This document shows positions 26,548-35,897 of a stretch of 64,000 nucleotides of DNA, in pieces (position 1 is the first letter of the stretch; every line of letters starts with the position of its first letter). Location of the stretch: the NCBI GenBank assembly GCA_963770765.1, contig CAVYQS010000009.1, forward strand, positions 1-64,000, given 5' to 3'. Under the pieces are notes generated by a model that ran no database searches, was not told the origin of the DNA, and worked only from the letters and a program-made list of their open reading frames with translations. The stretch is from CAVPCY01 sp963770765 (lineage in GTDB: Bacteria; Actinomycetota; Coriobacteriia; Anaerosomatales; PHET01). A program made the position numbers and the translations under genes.

Positions 26548-28819
26548 ATGAGTGTCTCGGCCCGAAGCTACCGGACCGCTCGAGCAGTCACGCTCGTCGT
26601 CCTCTTGCTCGCAGCCGCGCTTCTGCTGCTTGTTGGCACGGCACCGGCCTTTGCTGACGCCTACTGCGAGTCGTGCCACAAGGCGGGTGGTAGCGGTCTC
26701 GACCCAGCGTTCCACCCGGTGCCCCCGGTGCAGAATCCTTGGGATCCCGGTGACGGTCAGTGCACAATCTGCCACGAGCTGCCCGAGGACGTCCTTCCGG
26801 GATACCAGACGGAGCCGCACGGTCCGTATCCGGCGAGCCCGGGCGGGGACCACGACTACATCTACAACGGTGGTAGCGGAGGAGAATCCTGCGCGCAGCT
26901 GCCACTCGGGCCAGCACGGCAGCGGCTATGGCGGCTACATGTGTCCGATGACCGGCACCATCAACATCGCGGGCTCGGACTGTGGTGCGACGGATGCCAC
27001 ACATCGGGCATGTCCGCCAATGAAGACCCGACGCAGACCAGCGGCGTTCCGCAGATAGTTGCCGCGAACCACCCGGATGCGGCGGCCGCACACGCCGACA
27101 TCGTGACCCCCGCTTGCGCGGAGTGCCACGGTTCAGACGTAGTGGCATTGCACCCCGACACCACGTGCGCTGAATGCCATGCGATACAACCGCATGCTGG
27201 AGCCACCTGCACCACCTGCCACCCGACCATGACCGAGCCCCACGGCGCCGGACCCTTCTTCGACGCGGCCGCCTACAACCCGAACTTCGCAGGCTACCTG
27301 TCCTGGTCCTGGGCGAGTGCCAACATCGCCGGCACCACCGGCTCCCCCCACGGCAACTACGCCACCACCACCAACAAGTGCGCGGTGTGCCATGCGGTCC
27401 ACCGCGCCAGCGCTGACGGCAACGTCCTGACCGCGGTCACCGACGCCTTTGCCGCCAACCGCACCAAGACCTGCGCGTTCTGCCACGGCGCCACCGCGTT
27501 TTCCACCAAGAGCGTCGCGGTGGCCTCAGACGGCACGATCAGCCCCCACGGCAGCTGCTCACGCTGCCACGTCGAGAGCCCGCATGGTGTGGGAGCGTCT
27601 GTCTACCCGGTGCTCACCGAGCACCTGCTTAACACCCGTGCCGACGCCGCGATCGCCAACGACCTCGGTACCGGAAGCAACGGCATCGTCACCGCCGACT
27701 TCGACTCCGGTAGCGCCAAGGGCCTCACGCTCGGTACCGGCTACCTGTGCAACCAGTGCCACTCGAGTGGCGGAGCGGGCATCAACACCGTCTACGCCGT
27801 CAACGAGGCCGGCGCCACACCGGCCCAAAACGCCACGACCATCAACAACACCACCGGCCACCGGGTGACCGCGGTGGCCACGAGCGACTGGAACGTCGAC
27901 GGCTCCAAGGGCGCGTACCTCACCGGCCGCATCGCCTACAACGACGCGAACTCCTGCCAGGCCTGCCACGACGCCAAGCGCGCCAACGGCGCAGCCGCCT
28001 TCCCGCACGGTTACGTGGACGCCGCTGGTGCCTACGCACCCAAGTCGCAACCAGGCGCGAGCCTCATCTGGTTGACACGCGCCGGCGACGCCGACGACCC
28101 GCGTGAACTCGTCCCGACCCCCGGTTCGACCTCGGGCACCGCCGATGTCTCCGTGCTGACCGGCGACGGCGTGTGCCTCGAAGTGCCACATCTCGGGTGA
28201 CCGCCAGCACGGCATCGGCATCGACGACGCGTGGGTCCAGGGAGCTGCGCCGAGTGACACCACCGCTCCGACGACCACCTCGGACGCCGCCGGCCCCTAC
28301 ACCGGCAGCGCCACCATCACCCTGACCCCGACCGACAACGCCGGCGGCTCGGGTGTCGCGGCCACCTACTACCGCGTCAACAGCGGCGCCCAGCAGACCG
28401 GCACGAGCATCTCGATCACCTCGCCGGGCGCCTACACCATCGAGTTCTGGTCGACAGACGTCGCCGGCAATATCGAAGGACCGAAGACCGCGAGCTTCAC
28501 GGTGAGCCCGGTGGTAGTGGGGACAGGGACGATCCGGCTCGTCTGGGGCGACAGTGATGTCAGCGGCTATGAGCCGATATACGACTCCTGGGCATCATGG
28601 ACAGTTCGCACTGGCGGGCCCTCAGGGCCAGTGGTCGCTAGCGGCCTCAGTGAAGCACCTGGTTGGGACGGTGTCGACGACATTGCGGTTCCCGTGAGCC
28701 CGACGCCGTACTACGTGCACATCGAATGGTGGGACGCGGACTTCGGGTACGAGGGTCCCACGGTGTTCCCGTCTGTCAGCGTGACGACGCCTGGATTCGT
28801 AGCGAGGTTGGCGTACTAG
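26548..28819 (+). CDS. Secreted mosaic 13-heme cytochrome c with Ig-like tail (frameshifted)
   Basis: Signal peptide MSVSARSYRTARAVTLVVLL to AFADA. Heme sites: CESCH, CTICH, a CRSCH readable only across a frame change near 26890, CDGCH, CAECH, CAECH, CTTCH, then the hexaheme module. One extra G in the last motif (about 28180, CTCGAAGTGCC where 11968 has CTCAAGTGCC) truncates the frame at 28200; after it the Ig-like domain and a distinct terminal beta domain continue to 28819. The arm is unique, 27120 to about 27900 is nearly identical to the 20735 gene, and 28000 to about 28480 matches the 10357 gene, so the gene is a recombinant. Confidence 0.8.
27120..28195 (+). repeat. Hexaheme-module DNA repeat, copy 4 of 5 (mosaic)
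   Basis: The 5' part follows copy 2, CGCATCGCCTACAACG near 27930 matches copy 3, and the part from 28000 follows copy 1. Confidence 0.8.
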
Positions 28820-28845
28820 AACTCGGGACCATTGGCATCGCCCTG

Positions 28846-28880
28846 AACAGAGGGTCGACCGAACCGGTCGGCCCTCTGTT
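28846..28880 (+). terminator. Terminator after the mosaic cytochrome
   Basis: AACAGAGGG-TCGACCG pairs with CGGTCGG-CCCTCTGTT with one mismatched position, followed by a weak T-rich tail. Confidence 0.75.
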
Positions 28881-28920
28881 GTGTACATCATTTGGTAGGC
28901 TCAAAGTGTTCTGGGTGGCG

Positions 28921-28950
28921 TTGACGTCACTGCGCGCGCCCCGCCTTATG
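28921..28950 (+). promoter_or_regulatory. Promoter of the 29000 membrane protein
   Basis: TTGACG (28921-28926), an 18-base spacer and TATGAT (28945-28950), 50 bases before the ATG. GAAGGG at 28985-28990 is the ribosome site. Confidence 0.65.
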
Positions 28951-28999
28951 ATTCTCGCCATCATCTAGAGGGATCCAGCACGGCGAAGGGAATTCCTGC

Positions 29000-30709
29000 A
29001 TGCTCCTTCAATCGACCGAGGCTGGGAAGCGAACGCTGCTTGCCGTTGCCCTAGTCAGCATCTCCTTGGTGGTCTTCCCGACAATCCTGCAGGCTGCAGT
29101 CTTCATTGCAGGCGGGTTCTTGAGCCGGGTGTTCTTCTCGGCGGGGGTGATCATCGCTCTCGTCTTGCCCGTGCTCCTCTTGCCGCGTGATCGGATTCTT
29201 GGGATTGCATACGCCGTCGTGGTTTCGGCAGTCCTGCTATGCGCTGCAGTTCAGGGCGCAGTGTGGGACAACACTAACGACAGTCTCACCTATCACGTTC
29301 CGGCGGCGATCGAGCTTGCTGAGGGCGCGAACCCTGTGCATGGGGAGCTCGACAACTTCTGGGCGAACCACCACCCCAAGGCCGCCTGGGTGTTCTCGGC
29401 AGGGGTGTACTCGCTCTCGGGGAATCTAGAGCACGGCAAAGTGATCAACGTCCTAATGCTGCTTGCCAGCTTCGCGGTCGCCGGGGTCGTGCTGCTGAGT
29501 ATTCCTGGGCTGCCGAGAACGTTCGCGTATCTCATCGCCGCGCTTGTAGCCTTCAACCCGGTGACGCTGATGCAGCTCAATACCCACTACGTCGATGGGT
29601 TGTTCAGCAGCGCTGCCGCGATCCTGATCCTGTTGGTCGTGGCATACGACGCCCCCGAAATCGACTTGGAAGTGCCGATCCGCCCGTTGCTCGTGATCGC
29701 AGGAGCGTCGGCGGTCCTCGCCGCGAACCTCAAGTTCACCGGGCTCGTGTTCGTCTGCGCGCTGTTCGTCCTACACCTCGGCTGGCGGTTGGCGACCAAG
29801 CAGGATGTGTGGGGTGGCAGCTTGCGCGGCACGGCTCTGTTCGTCGCAGTGTGTGGGTTGGCGATTCTGATGGTAGGTGTGAGTCCGTATGTCACGAACA
29901 CGGTGAGGTATGGCCATCCCTTCTATCCGGTGTTCGGCGCCGACATGAGCGCCATCCCCGATGCGCCGGATCAAAGACAGCGACCGATCCCGTATCGGGA
30001 GAAGCCGGCGCCGCTCGCGTTCGCAATGTCGCTGACTGAGAGGACTTCGGCGGCGACCACCGAGACGATGGCGAACCCCTACCGTCTCAAGAATCCGCTG
30101 TCCGTCACCAAGACCGAGCTGATCAGCCTGATCTTCCCGGATGCACGGCGCGGTGGCTTTGGCCCGCTCTTCTTACTCGCGCTCATGCTCGCGGGGGTGC
30201 TGTTCGGCTTGGACCTCGCGCGACCTCGGGGTGAGGGCGGGGGCCTATCGTCGACGTCCATGCGTTACGCAGCGGGAATCGTCGTGCTGCTCACGCTCCT
30301 CATGGTCGAGGCCTGGTGGGCGAGACTCGCGCCCATGTTCTTCCTAGCCCCTCTCCTTGTTGCCCTCGTGCCGCTGTCTCAGCCGCGAGGACTAAGGACC
30401 ATCTCCGGCGGAATCGCCGTGGCGCTAGTGGCGGTGTTGTGCGCGAACGCACTGCTGATTGCAGGCATGCAGGCGTTCAACTATCGAAATGGCCGCGCGG
30501 TCACGGCAAGAGCGCTGGCGTCGCTACAGGGTGCGACGACGGTCATGATGCGCTTTCCCGATCCCGTACAGGGGGAGCGCTACGGCGTCGCCCTGCGGCA
30601 GCGCCTCCGTGATGCCGGCTTCGAATCCGCCATCGTGCCCTATGACCCCGCGGACCCCCGTGAGTGGCGCGATGAGCCCGGACTACTCTCGGAGGTACTT
30701 GCACAGTGA
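29000..30709 (+). CDS. Polytopic membrane protein, GT-C/GT39-like glycosyltransferase
   Basis: 569 aa with about 12 membrane segments. After the third segment a loop holds DNTNDSLTYHVPAAIELAEG and WANHHPKAAWVFSAG, similar to the acidic first loop of GT39/ArnT-type enzymes, which use polyprenyl-phosphate sugars outside the membrane. It faces the minus-strand glycan genes and has its own promoter. The substrate cannot be told. Confidence 0.75.
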   Translation: MLLQSTEAGKRTLLAVALVSISLVVFPTILQAAVFIAGGFLSRVFFSAGVIIALVLPVLLLPRDRILGIAYAVVVSAVLLCAAVQGAVWDNTNDSLTYHVPAAIELAEGANPVHGELDNFWANHHPKAAWVFSAGVYSLSGNLEHGKVINVLMLLASFAVAGVVLLSIPGLPRTFAYLIAALVAFNPVTLMQLNTHYVDGLFSSAAAILILLVVAYDAPEIDLEVPIRPLLVIAGASAVLAANLKFTGLVFVCALFVLHLGWRLATKQDVWGGSLRGTALFVAVCGLAILMVGVSPYVTNTVRYGHPFYPVFGADMSAIPDAPDQRQRPIPYREKPAPLAFAMSLTERTSAATTETMANPYRLKNPLSVTKTELISLIFPDARRGGFGPLFLLALMLAGVLFGLDLARPRGEGGGLSSTSMRYAAGIVVLLTLLMVEAWWARLAPMFFLAPLLVALVPLSQPRGLRTISGGIAVALVAVLCANALLIAGMQAFNYRNGRAVTARALASLQGATTVMMRFPDPVQGERYGVALRQRLRDAGFESAIVPYDPADPREWRDEPGLLSEVLAQ

Positions 30710-30715
30710 CGCCAT

Positions 30716-31156
30716 CTAGCTCGGCGTCTGGTTCAGTCTGCCTGTCCGAAATGTGATCGTGCGGTTCAGAGTGAACTGGACGATGGCGACCACGACTACC
30801 GAGAACAGCTTGATCGGCATGAGGGCGAATCCCAGCCGGATGCCGATGGCCAGAATCGCAGCAGAGAGAGCCATCCCGCACAGTCCCACCGCAACGAAGA
30901 TCGCGAAGCGTTGGAGTGTCCGATCGCGAGCCGAGAAGGTGAACGCTCGGTTGAGCACAAAGCTGAGCGTGATGCCGCAGGAGATTCCCACCACGTTGGC
31001 AGCCTGGGGCGGGGTCACCGTGCGAGTCGTGAGCACCCAGAACACGGTGGTATCTAGCAGTGCGCTCACTACACCTATCACGCCGTACGAGAAGAGCTGA
31101 CGAAACAGCACGGAACCGCGCTCGCTGGGCGAACCGTTACGTATGAGCTCGTTCAC
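30716..31156 (-). CDS. GtrA-family membrane protein
   Basis: 146 aa, four membrane segments, with FRQLFSYGVIGVVSALLDT at the start, NRAFTFSA after the second segment and FTLNRTITF near the end: the typical GtrA (PF04138) pattern. GtrA proteins are thought to move polyprenyl-linked sugars across the membrane or support the GtrB glycosyltransferase. The GTG start at 31156 overlaps the stop of the upstream flavoprotein gene. Confidence 0.88.
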   Translation of the reverse strand: MNELIRNGSPSERGSVLFRQLFSYGVIGVVSALLDTTVFWVLTTRTVTPPQAANVVGISCGITLSFVLNRAFTFSARDRTLQRFAIFVAVGLCGMALSAAILAIGIRLGFALMPIKLFSVVVVAIVQFTLNRTITFRTGRLNQTPS

Positions 31157-32565
31157 TTGATTCGACCCCAACCGAGGATCGGATGCGGCGTATTGACCAC
31201 TGACGGGTTCCAAAGAGTGAGTTCGGCGCTCCCCGTGATGCACCGCGCGGCCGCCTCGTAGCCCTGCATGAAGCTGTGGTCCATGTTGCCCACCTCGTAG
31301 CGCCACGCACCAAACCTTCCACGCGAAAGGATCCCGTCGCGCTCGAGCTCTAGGAGAGTGGGCTCGACGATCTCGTCTCTGCCCAGCGTCGGCACGGGAT
31401 AGCCATACTCAGCTCTGTGGACCCATGTGTGGGACACCTGACCTGCGCTGTCCAGGACTCCCTCGGCCACGAGCCCAGCAATCACGTCATCTACGAGGCG
31501 CTCGGGATCGACAGGTCTGCTACGCGACTCCGAAACCTCGACAAGCAGAGACGCTCGGTCGTCAGGAACGTGCTCGGGGCTGTAGTGACTGAAGTTCGTC
31601 ACGCGGTAGAACGCCGACTCCTGCCCAGGGAAGTACATCCAGCACCACGAGCCAAGCCTCGACCCCACGGCCGGATCCACGCCCAGTCCCACGACGTTGA
31701 CCGATGAGTAGGCCAAACCGGCGGTGCGCCTGATCAGATCGGAATCGCCGAGCATGTCGGCCGTCACGTCAAGCGGCGCCGTCGTGATCAGGTGTTTGTA
31801 GCCGACTGAAGATCCGTCGGCGAACTCGACGATGCGGCGGGCTCGGTCGATCCGTACCGCCTGGCGGCCCATCTGGATGCGCTCCTCGGGCAGGAGGGCG
31901 CCGATGCCGCTCCAGAAGGCGCCGGTTCCGCCGGACTTGGGGAAGGTGAACCGGTTGTTGGGGCCCCAGCCCAAGTCGTCCTCGCCGGTCTCCACCGCTC
32001 GAGCGGCCCGCGCGAGGTCGGGCACGGCTACTCGCTCGCCAATCCACGTGTACGACATGTCGCGGAGGTCGTGGGCCCAGACCTTCTCGTTGTAAGGCGT
32101 CATGAACGTCTCGGCGATGCCGGTGCCGAATGCGGCGTGTATGAAGCCGGCGAAGTCTACGGGGGGAGGCTCAGACCCCGCGGCCTGACGTGCAGCCGCC
32201 TCGCGCAGACCCGCGAGACAACGGTCTCGCGTCTCGGGGTCGAGTCGGTGCAGGTTGTTCTGGAACGGGTACGGAACCCAGGAGTCGCCGGCGTGAACCC
32301 ATGCTTCGCGGTCGTGCTCGTAGCAGCCGTCGGATCCCATCGCCCGCGCCAGTGCGTCTGTGAAGACGTCGTAGTGCGAGAAGCATACGTGCCCGCCGAT
32401 GTCCCACGTGTAGCCGGCGCCGTCTATGAAGCTTCGGGACAGTCCGCCCAGATCATCGCTCTGCTCGCACAGCAGCCACTCCACGCTCGGATGCTTGGCG
32501 AGTTGCCAGGCGGCTCCGAGGCCCGTGGGTCCGCCACCGATGATGAGGATGTCGACCGCACTCAT
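31153..32565 (-). CDS. FAD-dependent UDP-galactopyranose mutase/protoporphyrinogen oxidase-like protein
   Basis: 470 aa from ATG 32565, which overlaps the stop of the GT2 gene as ATGA. The N-terminal Rossmann motif is VDILIIGGGPTGLGAAWQLA, followed by DDLGGLSRSF and DIGGHVCFSHYD, the flavin-binding pattern of the UGM/amine oxidase group; the middle has TPYNEKVWA and GGTGAFWSGIG. Proteins like this in surface-sugar loci are often annotated as FAD-dependent oxidoreductases; the substrate is probably a nucleotide or lipid-linked sugar. Whether it is a true mutase is not settled by the sequence. Confidence 0.8.
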   Translation of the reverse strand: MSAVDILIIGGGPTGLGAAWQLAKHPSVEWLLCEQSDDLGGLSRSFIDGAGYTWDIGGHVCFSHYDVFTDALARAMGSDGCYEHDREAWVHAGDSWVPYPFQNNLHRLDPETRDRCLAGLREAAARQAAGSEPPPVDFAGFIHAAFGTGIAETFMTPYNEKVWAHDLRDMSYTWIGERVAVPDLARAARAVETGEDDLGWGPNNRFTFPKSGGTGAFWSGIGALLPEERIQMGRQAVRIDRARRIVEFADGSSVGYKHLITTAPLDVTADMLGDSDLIRRTAGLAYSSVNVVGLGVDPAVGSRLGSWCWMYFPGQESAFYRVTNFSHYSPEHVPDDRASLLVEVSESRSRPVDPERLVDDVIAGLVAEGVLDSAGQVSHTWVHRAEYGYPVPTLGRDEIVEPTLLELERDGILSRGRFGAWRYEVGNMDHSFMQGYEAAARCITGSAELTLWNPSVVNTPHPILGWGRIK

Positions 32566-33399
32566 GAGCGATCCTGCGCGGCTGGGCCGCCTGTGGCCGC
32601 CGAGAAGGAGCGCCTGACGGGCGATGCGAGCGCGATGGTCTGACGAAGCGAAGCGAACGACGCTCGCCACAACCGCCACTTCGCAATCGATACCTGGCCG
32701 GTTGCACGGTTCCGATGAGGTATCGGTAGGTTATGGATCCGCGCACCCGCGAGTGCGAACGCTCCGGAGATCACAAGGTTCGGCGCGAAGGTCGACTCGG
32801 GAATCACAGGAAGGATCCGCGTGAGCATCGAGGCCCGCATGAGGCGGTAGGGGGTGTTCACGTCATCGACGCCGGCGCCGTAGAAGAGGTGAACAACGAC
32901 TCTCGAGACCGCGCTGATGAGCTTGCGACCGGTGCTCTGCGAGCGGTCGAGCCGCGATCCGAACAGCGCGTCGTAGTCATCACGAACTCGCCATAGCTCG
33001 CCGAAGTGCGACGGATCCATCTCGTCGTCGCCGTCGCACTGGAACACCCAGTCAGCAAGCTCGACCGCCATGCGATAGCCCATGAGTATCGTTGGGCCGT
33101 GTCCGCTGTTGGGCTTGGTTACTACCCGTATGCGGTCATCGTCCGAGAAGCCAGCCAAGACGCCGGCGGTGCCATCGCGTGATCCGTCGTTGAGCACGAT
33201 GATCTCGAAGTCGATACCGAGCGCAGCGAGCGTATCGCGCCACGCATTCGAGGACGTGGGCGATGCAGGCCTCCTCGTTATAGACGGGGATGACGACGGC
33301 GAGATCGCGGTGTCGTGGTGCCGACACTGCTTGCGACGAGTCCGTTGATGCTGACGCGTTCGGAACCACAGAGTCTCCCAGGTATTGGTCCTGCTTCAT
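32562..33399 (-). CDS. GT2 glycosyltransferase (DPM1-like), one frameshift
   Basis: Begins MKQDQYLGDSVVPNAS, then VVIPVYNEEACIAHVLE; the frame shifts near 33245, after which IVLNDGSRDGTAGVLAGF and FQCDGDDEMDPSHF follow. This gives the GT-A core with a D-x-D like CDGDDE. No C-terminal membrane pair is evident. It is coupled to the flavoprotein gene by ATGA. Probably part of the same operon running leftward from 37436. Confidence 0.78.
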
Positions 33400-33489
33400 C
33401 GGCGGGCGATGTCGAGCGCGAGGCGAGACCACGCGCTAGGATGCCTCTGCTTTCAGGCATAGCTTGAAGGTCAGGCGGCAGAGCCACGA

Positions 33490-34890
33490 CTAGGATACGC
33501 TCAGACGCTCGTACAGTGCGACGTACTCGTCAACCATGCGGTCAAGACCGAAGTAGCGACTCGCATAGGCTTGCGCCTCGGCGGACATCGTACGGCGCCG
33601 AGTGTCATCGACAAGCAGCGCCGAAGCAGCTTGGGCCAACCCAGTGATGTCACCCGGGTCGACGAGCAGCCCAGTCGCGCCGTCAACAAGTGTTTCAGGG
33701 ATTCCGCCAACCCTGCTAGCCACCACAGGCACGCCACATGACTGAGCCTCGAGAATCGCGAGGGGGTGGTTCTCGGCGCGAGCCATGTGCACTGCAAGGT
33801 CGGCCGCTTGGAGGTGCGCCGCGACATGGCGGGGGTCGGGGCTGTACGGCACAGAGACCACTCGCGCTCCCGGCACCGTCTGCCCTGCTGGAAGCCCACC
33901 GAGAGCGAACAGGACAAGCGAATGGTTCGCGACGCTCTCGACAATGCGGGGCAGTGCTGCCTCTATGGTTGCGAAGTCCTTGTATGGGCTCGCCTGGTTC
34001 GCGGCGCTGAACACAATCACGAGTGCGCCGGAGGGCACGCCCAGCGCGGCCTTCGCCGCTGCGATTCCACTCGGCGCAGGCCTGAACACGTGTTGGTCGA
34101 CACCGTTGGGAATGTGGTGCACGTCAATGACGGCCTCGGCAAACGCGGACCTTTCAAGCTCTGACAGCACCCACTTGGACGGACCCACGAGGTGCACGCG
34201 ACTCGCCTGGTAGATCTTGCGCTTCAGTCGCAGGTTCTCGGCCGAGCGATCGCGGGAAATGGAAGGGGGGGTCCATAGTGTCGGGCAGTCGCCACACCCC
34301 TCGAGCCATCGTTGGCAGTCGATGGCGTATGCGCAATGGCCGCTCGCTAGCCACGTGTCGTGTGCAGTAAGAACCGTCGGCGTCGATACGGTCAGCGATG
34401 GGAGGCAACGGAGATCGAAGTAGCCGCCGTGCAGGTTGTGCAGATGAAGCACGTCTGCTCGCCCGCCGCCGAGTACAGGTATCGCGGGGGTGCCTGGATA
34501 CGCGAAGTCCTCGTATCCACCCAGCCGTCGGACTGCGCGATCGGGCTCGGCGATTGATTTCACCGCACGGCGCCACAGGCGAGACGCAGATCCTCGGCTC
34601 GCGAAGATCGATGCGGAGTCGGGCGCGAGCCGCAGCCATGCGCGCGTCCACGCGCTGCGGCGAGCATCGTTGGGAATGAGCACGGTACGCTCGATGTCGC
34701 CGAACCGGTGCCCCACCGCTAGTGTCGACTTCATGCCGCGTGCCAGCGAGGCAACGTGCAGGTCGGCTGCGATTCGCTCGGCGCCACCGCCGGTGTCGGA
34801 GGTCGACACCTGGACGACTCTCAGAGAACGTTTGTTCCGTTCTGGCGCGATCGCCGGCGATGCATGCTGCGTCTTGTCGAGCGTGTTCAT
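33490..34890 (-). CDS. GT4 glycosyltransferase (WcaC-like)
   Basis: 466 aa if started at ATG 34890. STSDTGGGAERIAADLHVASLARG, DVLHLHNLHGGYFDLRCLP, VLTAHDTWLASGHCAYAIDC and the C-terminal ENHPLAILEAQSCGVPVVASRVGG match the GT-B family 4 group that includes colanic-acid WcaC-type enzymes. In the sequence as given, the frame is continuous with the upstream GT2, making one long polypeptide; the in-frame ATG and a possible ATGA overlap argue for two genes. Confidence 0.85.
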   Translation of the reverse strand: MNTLDKTQHASPAIAPERNKRSLRVVQVSTSDTGGGAERIAADLHVASLARGMKSTLAVGHRFGDIERTVLIPNDARRSAWTRAWLRLAPDSASIFASRGSASRLWRRAVKSIAEPDRAVRRLGGYEDFAYPGTPAIPVLGGGRADVLHLHNLHGGYFDLRCLPSLTVSTPTVLTAHDTWLASGHCAYAIDCQRWLEGCGDCPTLWTPPSISRDRSAENLRLKRKIYQASRVHLVGPSKWVLSELERSAFAEAVIDVHHIPNGVDQHVFRPAPSGIAAAKAALGVPSGALVIVFSAANQASPYKDFATIEAALPRIVESVANHSLVLFALGGLPAGQTVPGARVVSVPYSPDPRHVAAHLQAADLAVHMARAENHPLAILEAQSCGVPVVASRVGGIPETLVDGATGLLVDPGDITGLAQAASALLVDDTRRRTMSAEAQAYASRYFGLDRMVDEYVALYERLSVS

Positions 34891-35894
34891 CGCTGCGCCC
34901 TTGCGTTCACGGCTGTGTACGCGCCAAGCAGTAGGCGGCTCGTCGTGACCAAGCGCCGCGCGGAGCCGACCGGCGACTGCCCTCACGGCCGGACTGCGCC
35001 GCCAGCCCGGGAAGTAGCCGTCCATGTGGGCGAAGGCGGCATCGAGAAACTGGCCGCGCAAGCGCCCATTCCCAAAGCGCAGCACATCATCGAGTCGTCC
35101 TCCGATGAGGTGGATGAAGTTGATCGCCTCAAGCTGCCCGCGTAGCTCGTCGAACCGACCTCGTTCGATGAAGTGCTCGTTGGTGACCACGAGTGCCGGC
35201 ACGATCTCCAGGTAGCGCTCGTCGCAGGCCGCCATGATTGAGCTGGGTAGTCCTTGTCGGTAGTGGTAGACGACCTCGGAAACCTTCTCGATGCGTGAGG
35301 CCTCTCCTGTGAGGCGGTACGCGGTTGCGAGGTCCTCGAAGTCTCGGCCCTCAGGGAAGCTGATTCCGGTTGTCGTGAAGAGTGTCTTGCGAAACAGCTT
35401 GTTGCACACGCTCGCGCCAGGCTGTAGTAGCAGCTCGGGCCGCTCGGCAACGTTGCAGCCGTATAAGGCACCGTCGCCCTCTGGGTAGTGGTACAGCACC
35501 TCATCGGTTCGGGCATCGACGCCCACATACTCGCCGACAATCAGGTCGGCACCGGTCCGGTCAGCGCACGCCAACAGCAGTTCGTACATACGCGCCTCGG
35601 CGGTATCGTCTGCGTCGACGAAGCCGATGAACTCGCCACGGGCCTGGCGAAGACCCGCGTTGCGCGCGGCGGCTCGGCCGGCATTGGCCTGCCGCGAGCA
35701 CCCGCACATGCTCCGGAGCCGACTGCGGCTGCAGCGCGCGCAATGTCGCCAGTTGCGTCAGTGGAGCCGTCGTCGACGATGATGATCTCCACACCACTCA
35801 GAGTCTGCTCACGCAGCGACGCGAGACATGTCGGAAGCGTCGAAGCCGCGTTGTAGGCCGGAACGATCACAGATACGCGCGGATCGGCCATCAC
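34887..35894 (-). CDS. GT2 glycosyltransferase (frameshifted, maybe fused to the GT4)
   Basis: The N-terminus MADPRVSVIVPAYNAASTL and IIIVDDGSTDATGDIA is a GT-A start; frames change twice near 35705-35745, then RGEFIGFVDADDTAEARMYE and CNKLFRKTLF follow, a CpsI/EpsJ-like GT2 pattern. In one frame its end would be LLLGAYTAVNARAQR with a stop overlapping the GT4 start; in the other it runs straight into the GT4. Start GTG 35894 or ATG 35891. Confidence 0.75.
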
Positions 35895-35897
35895 TGA

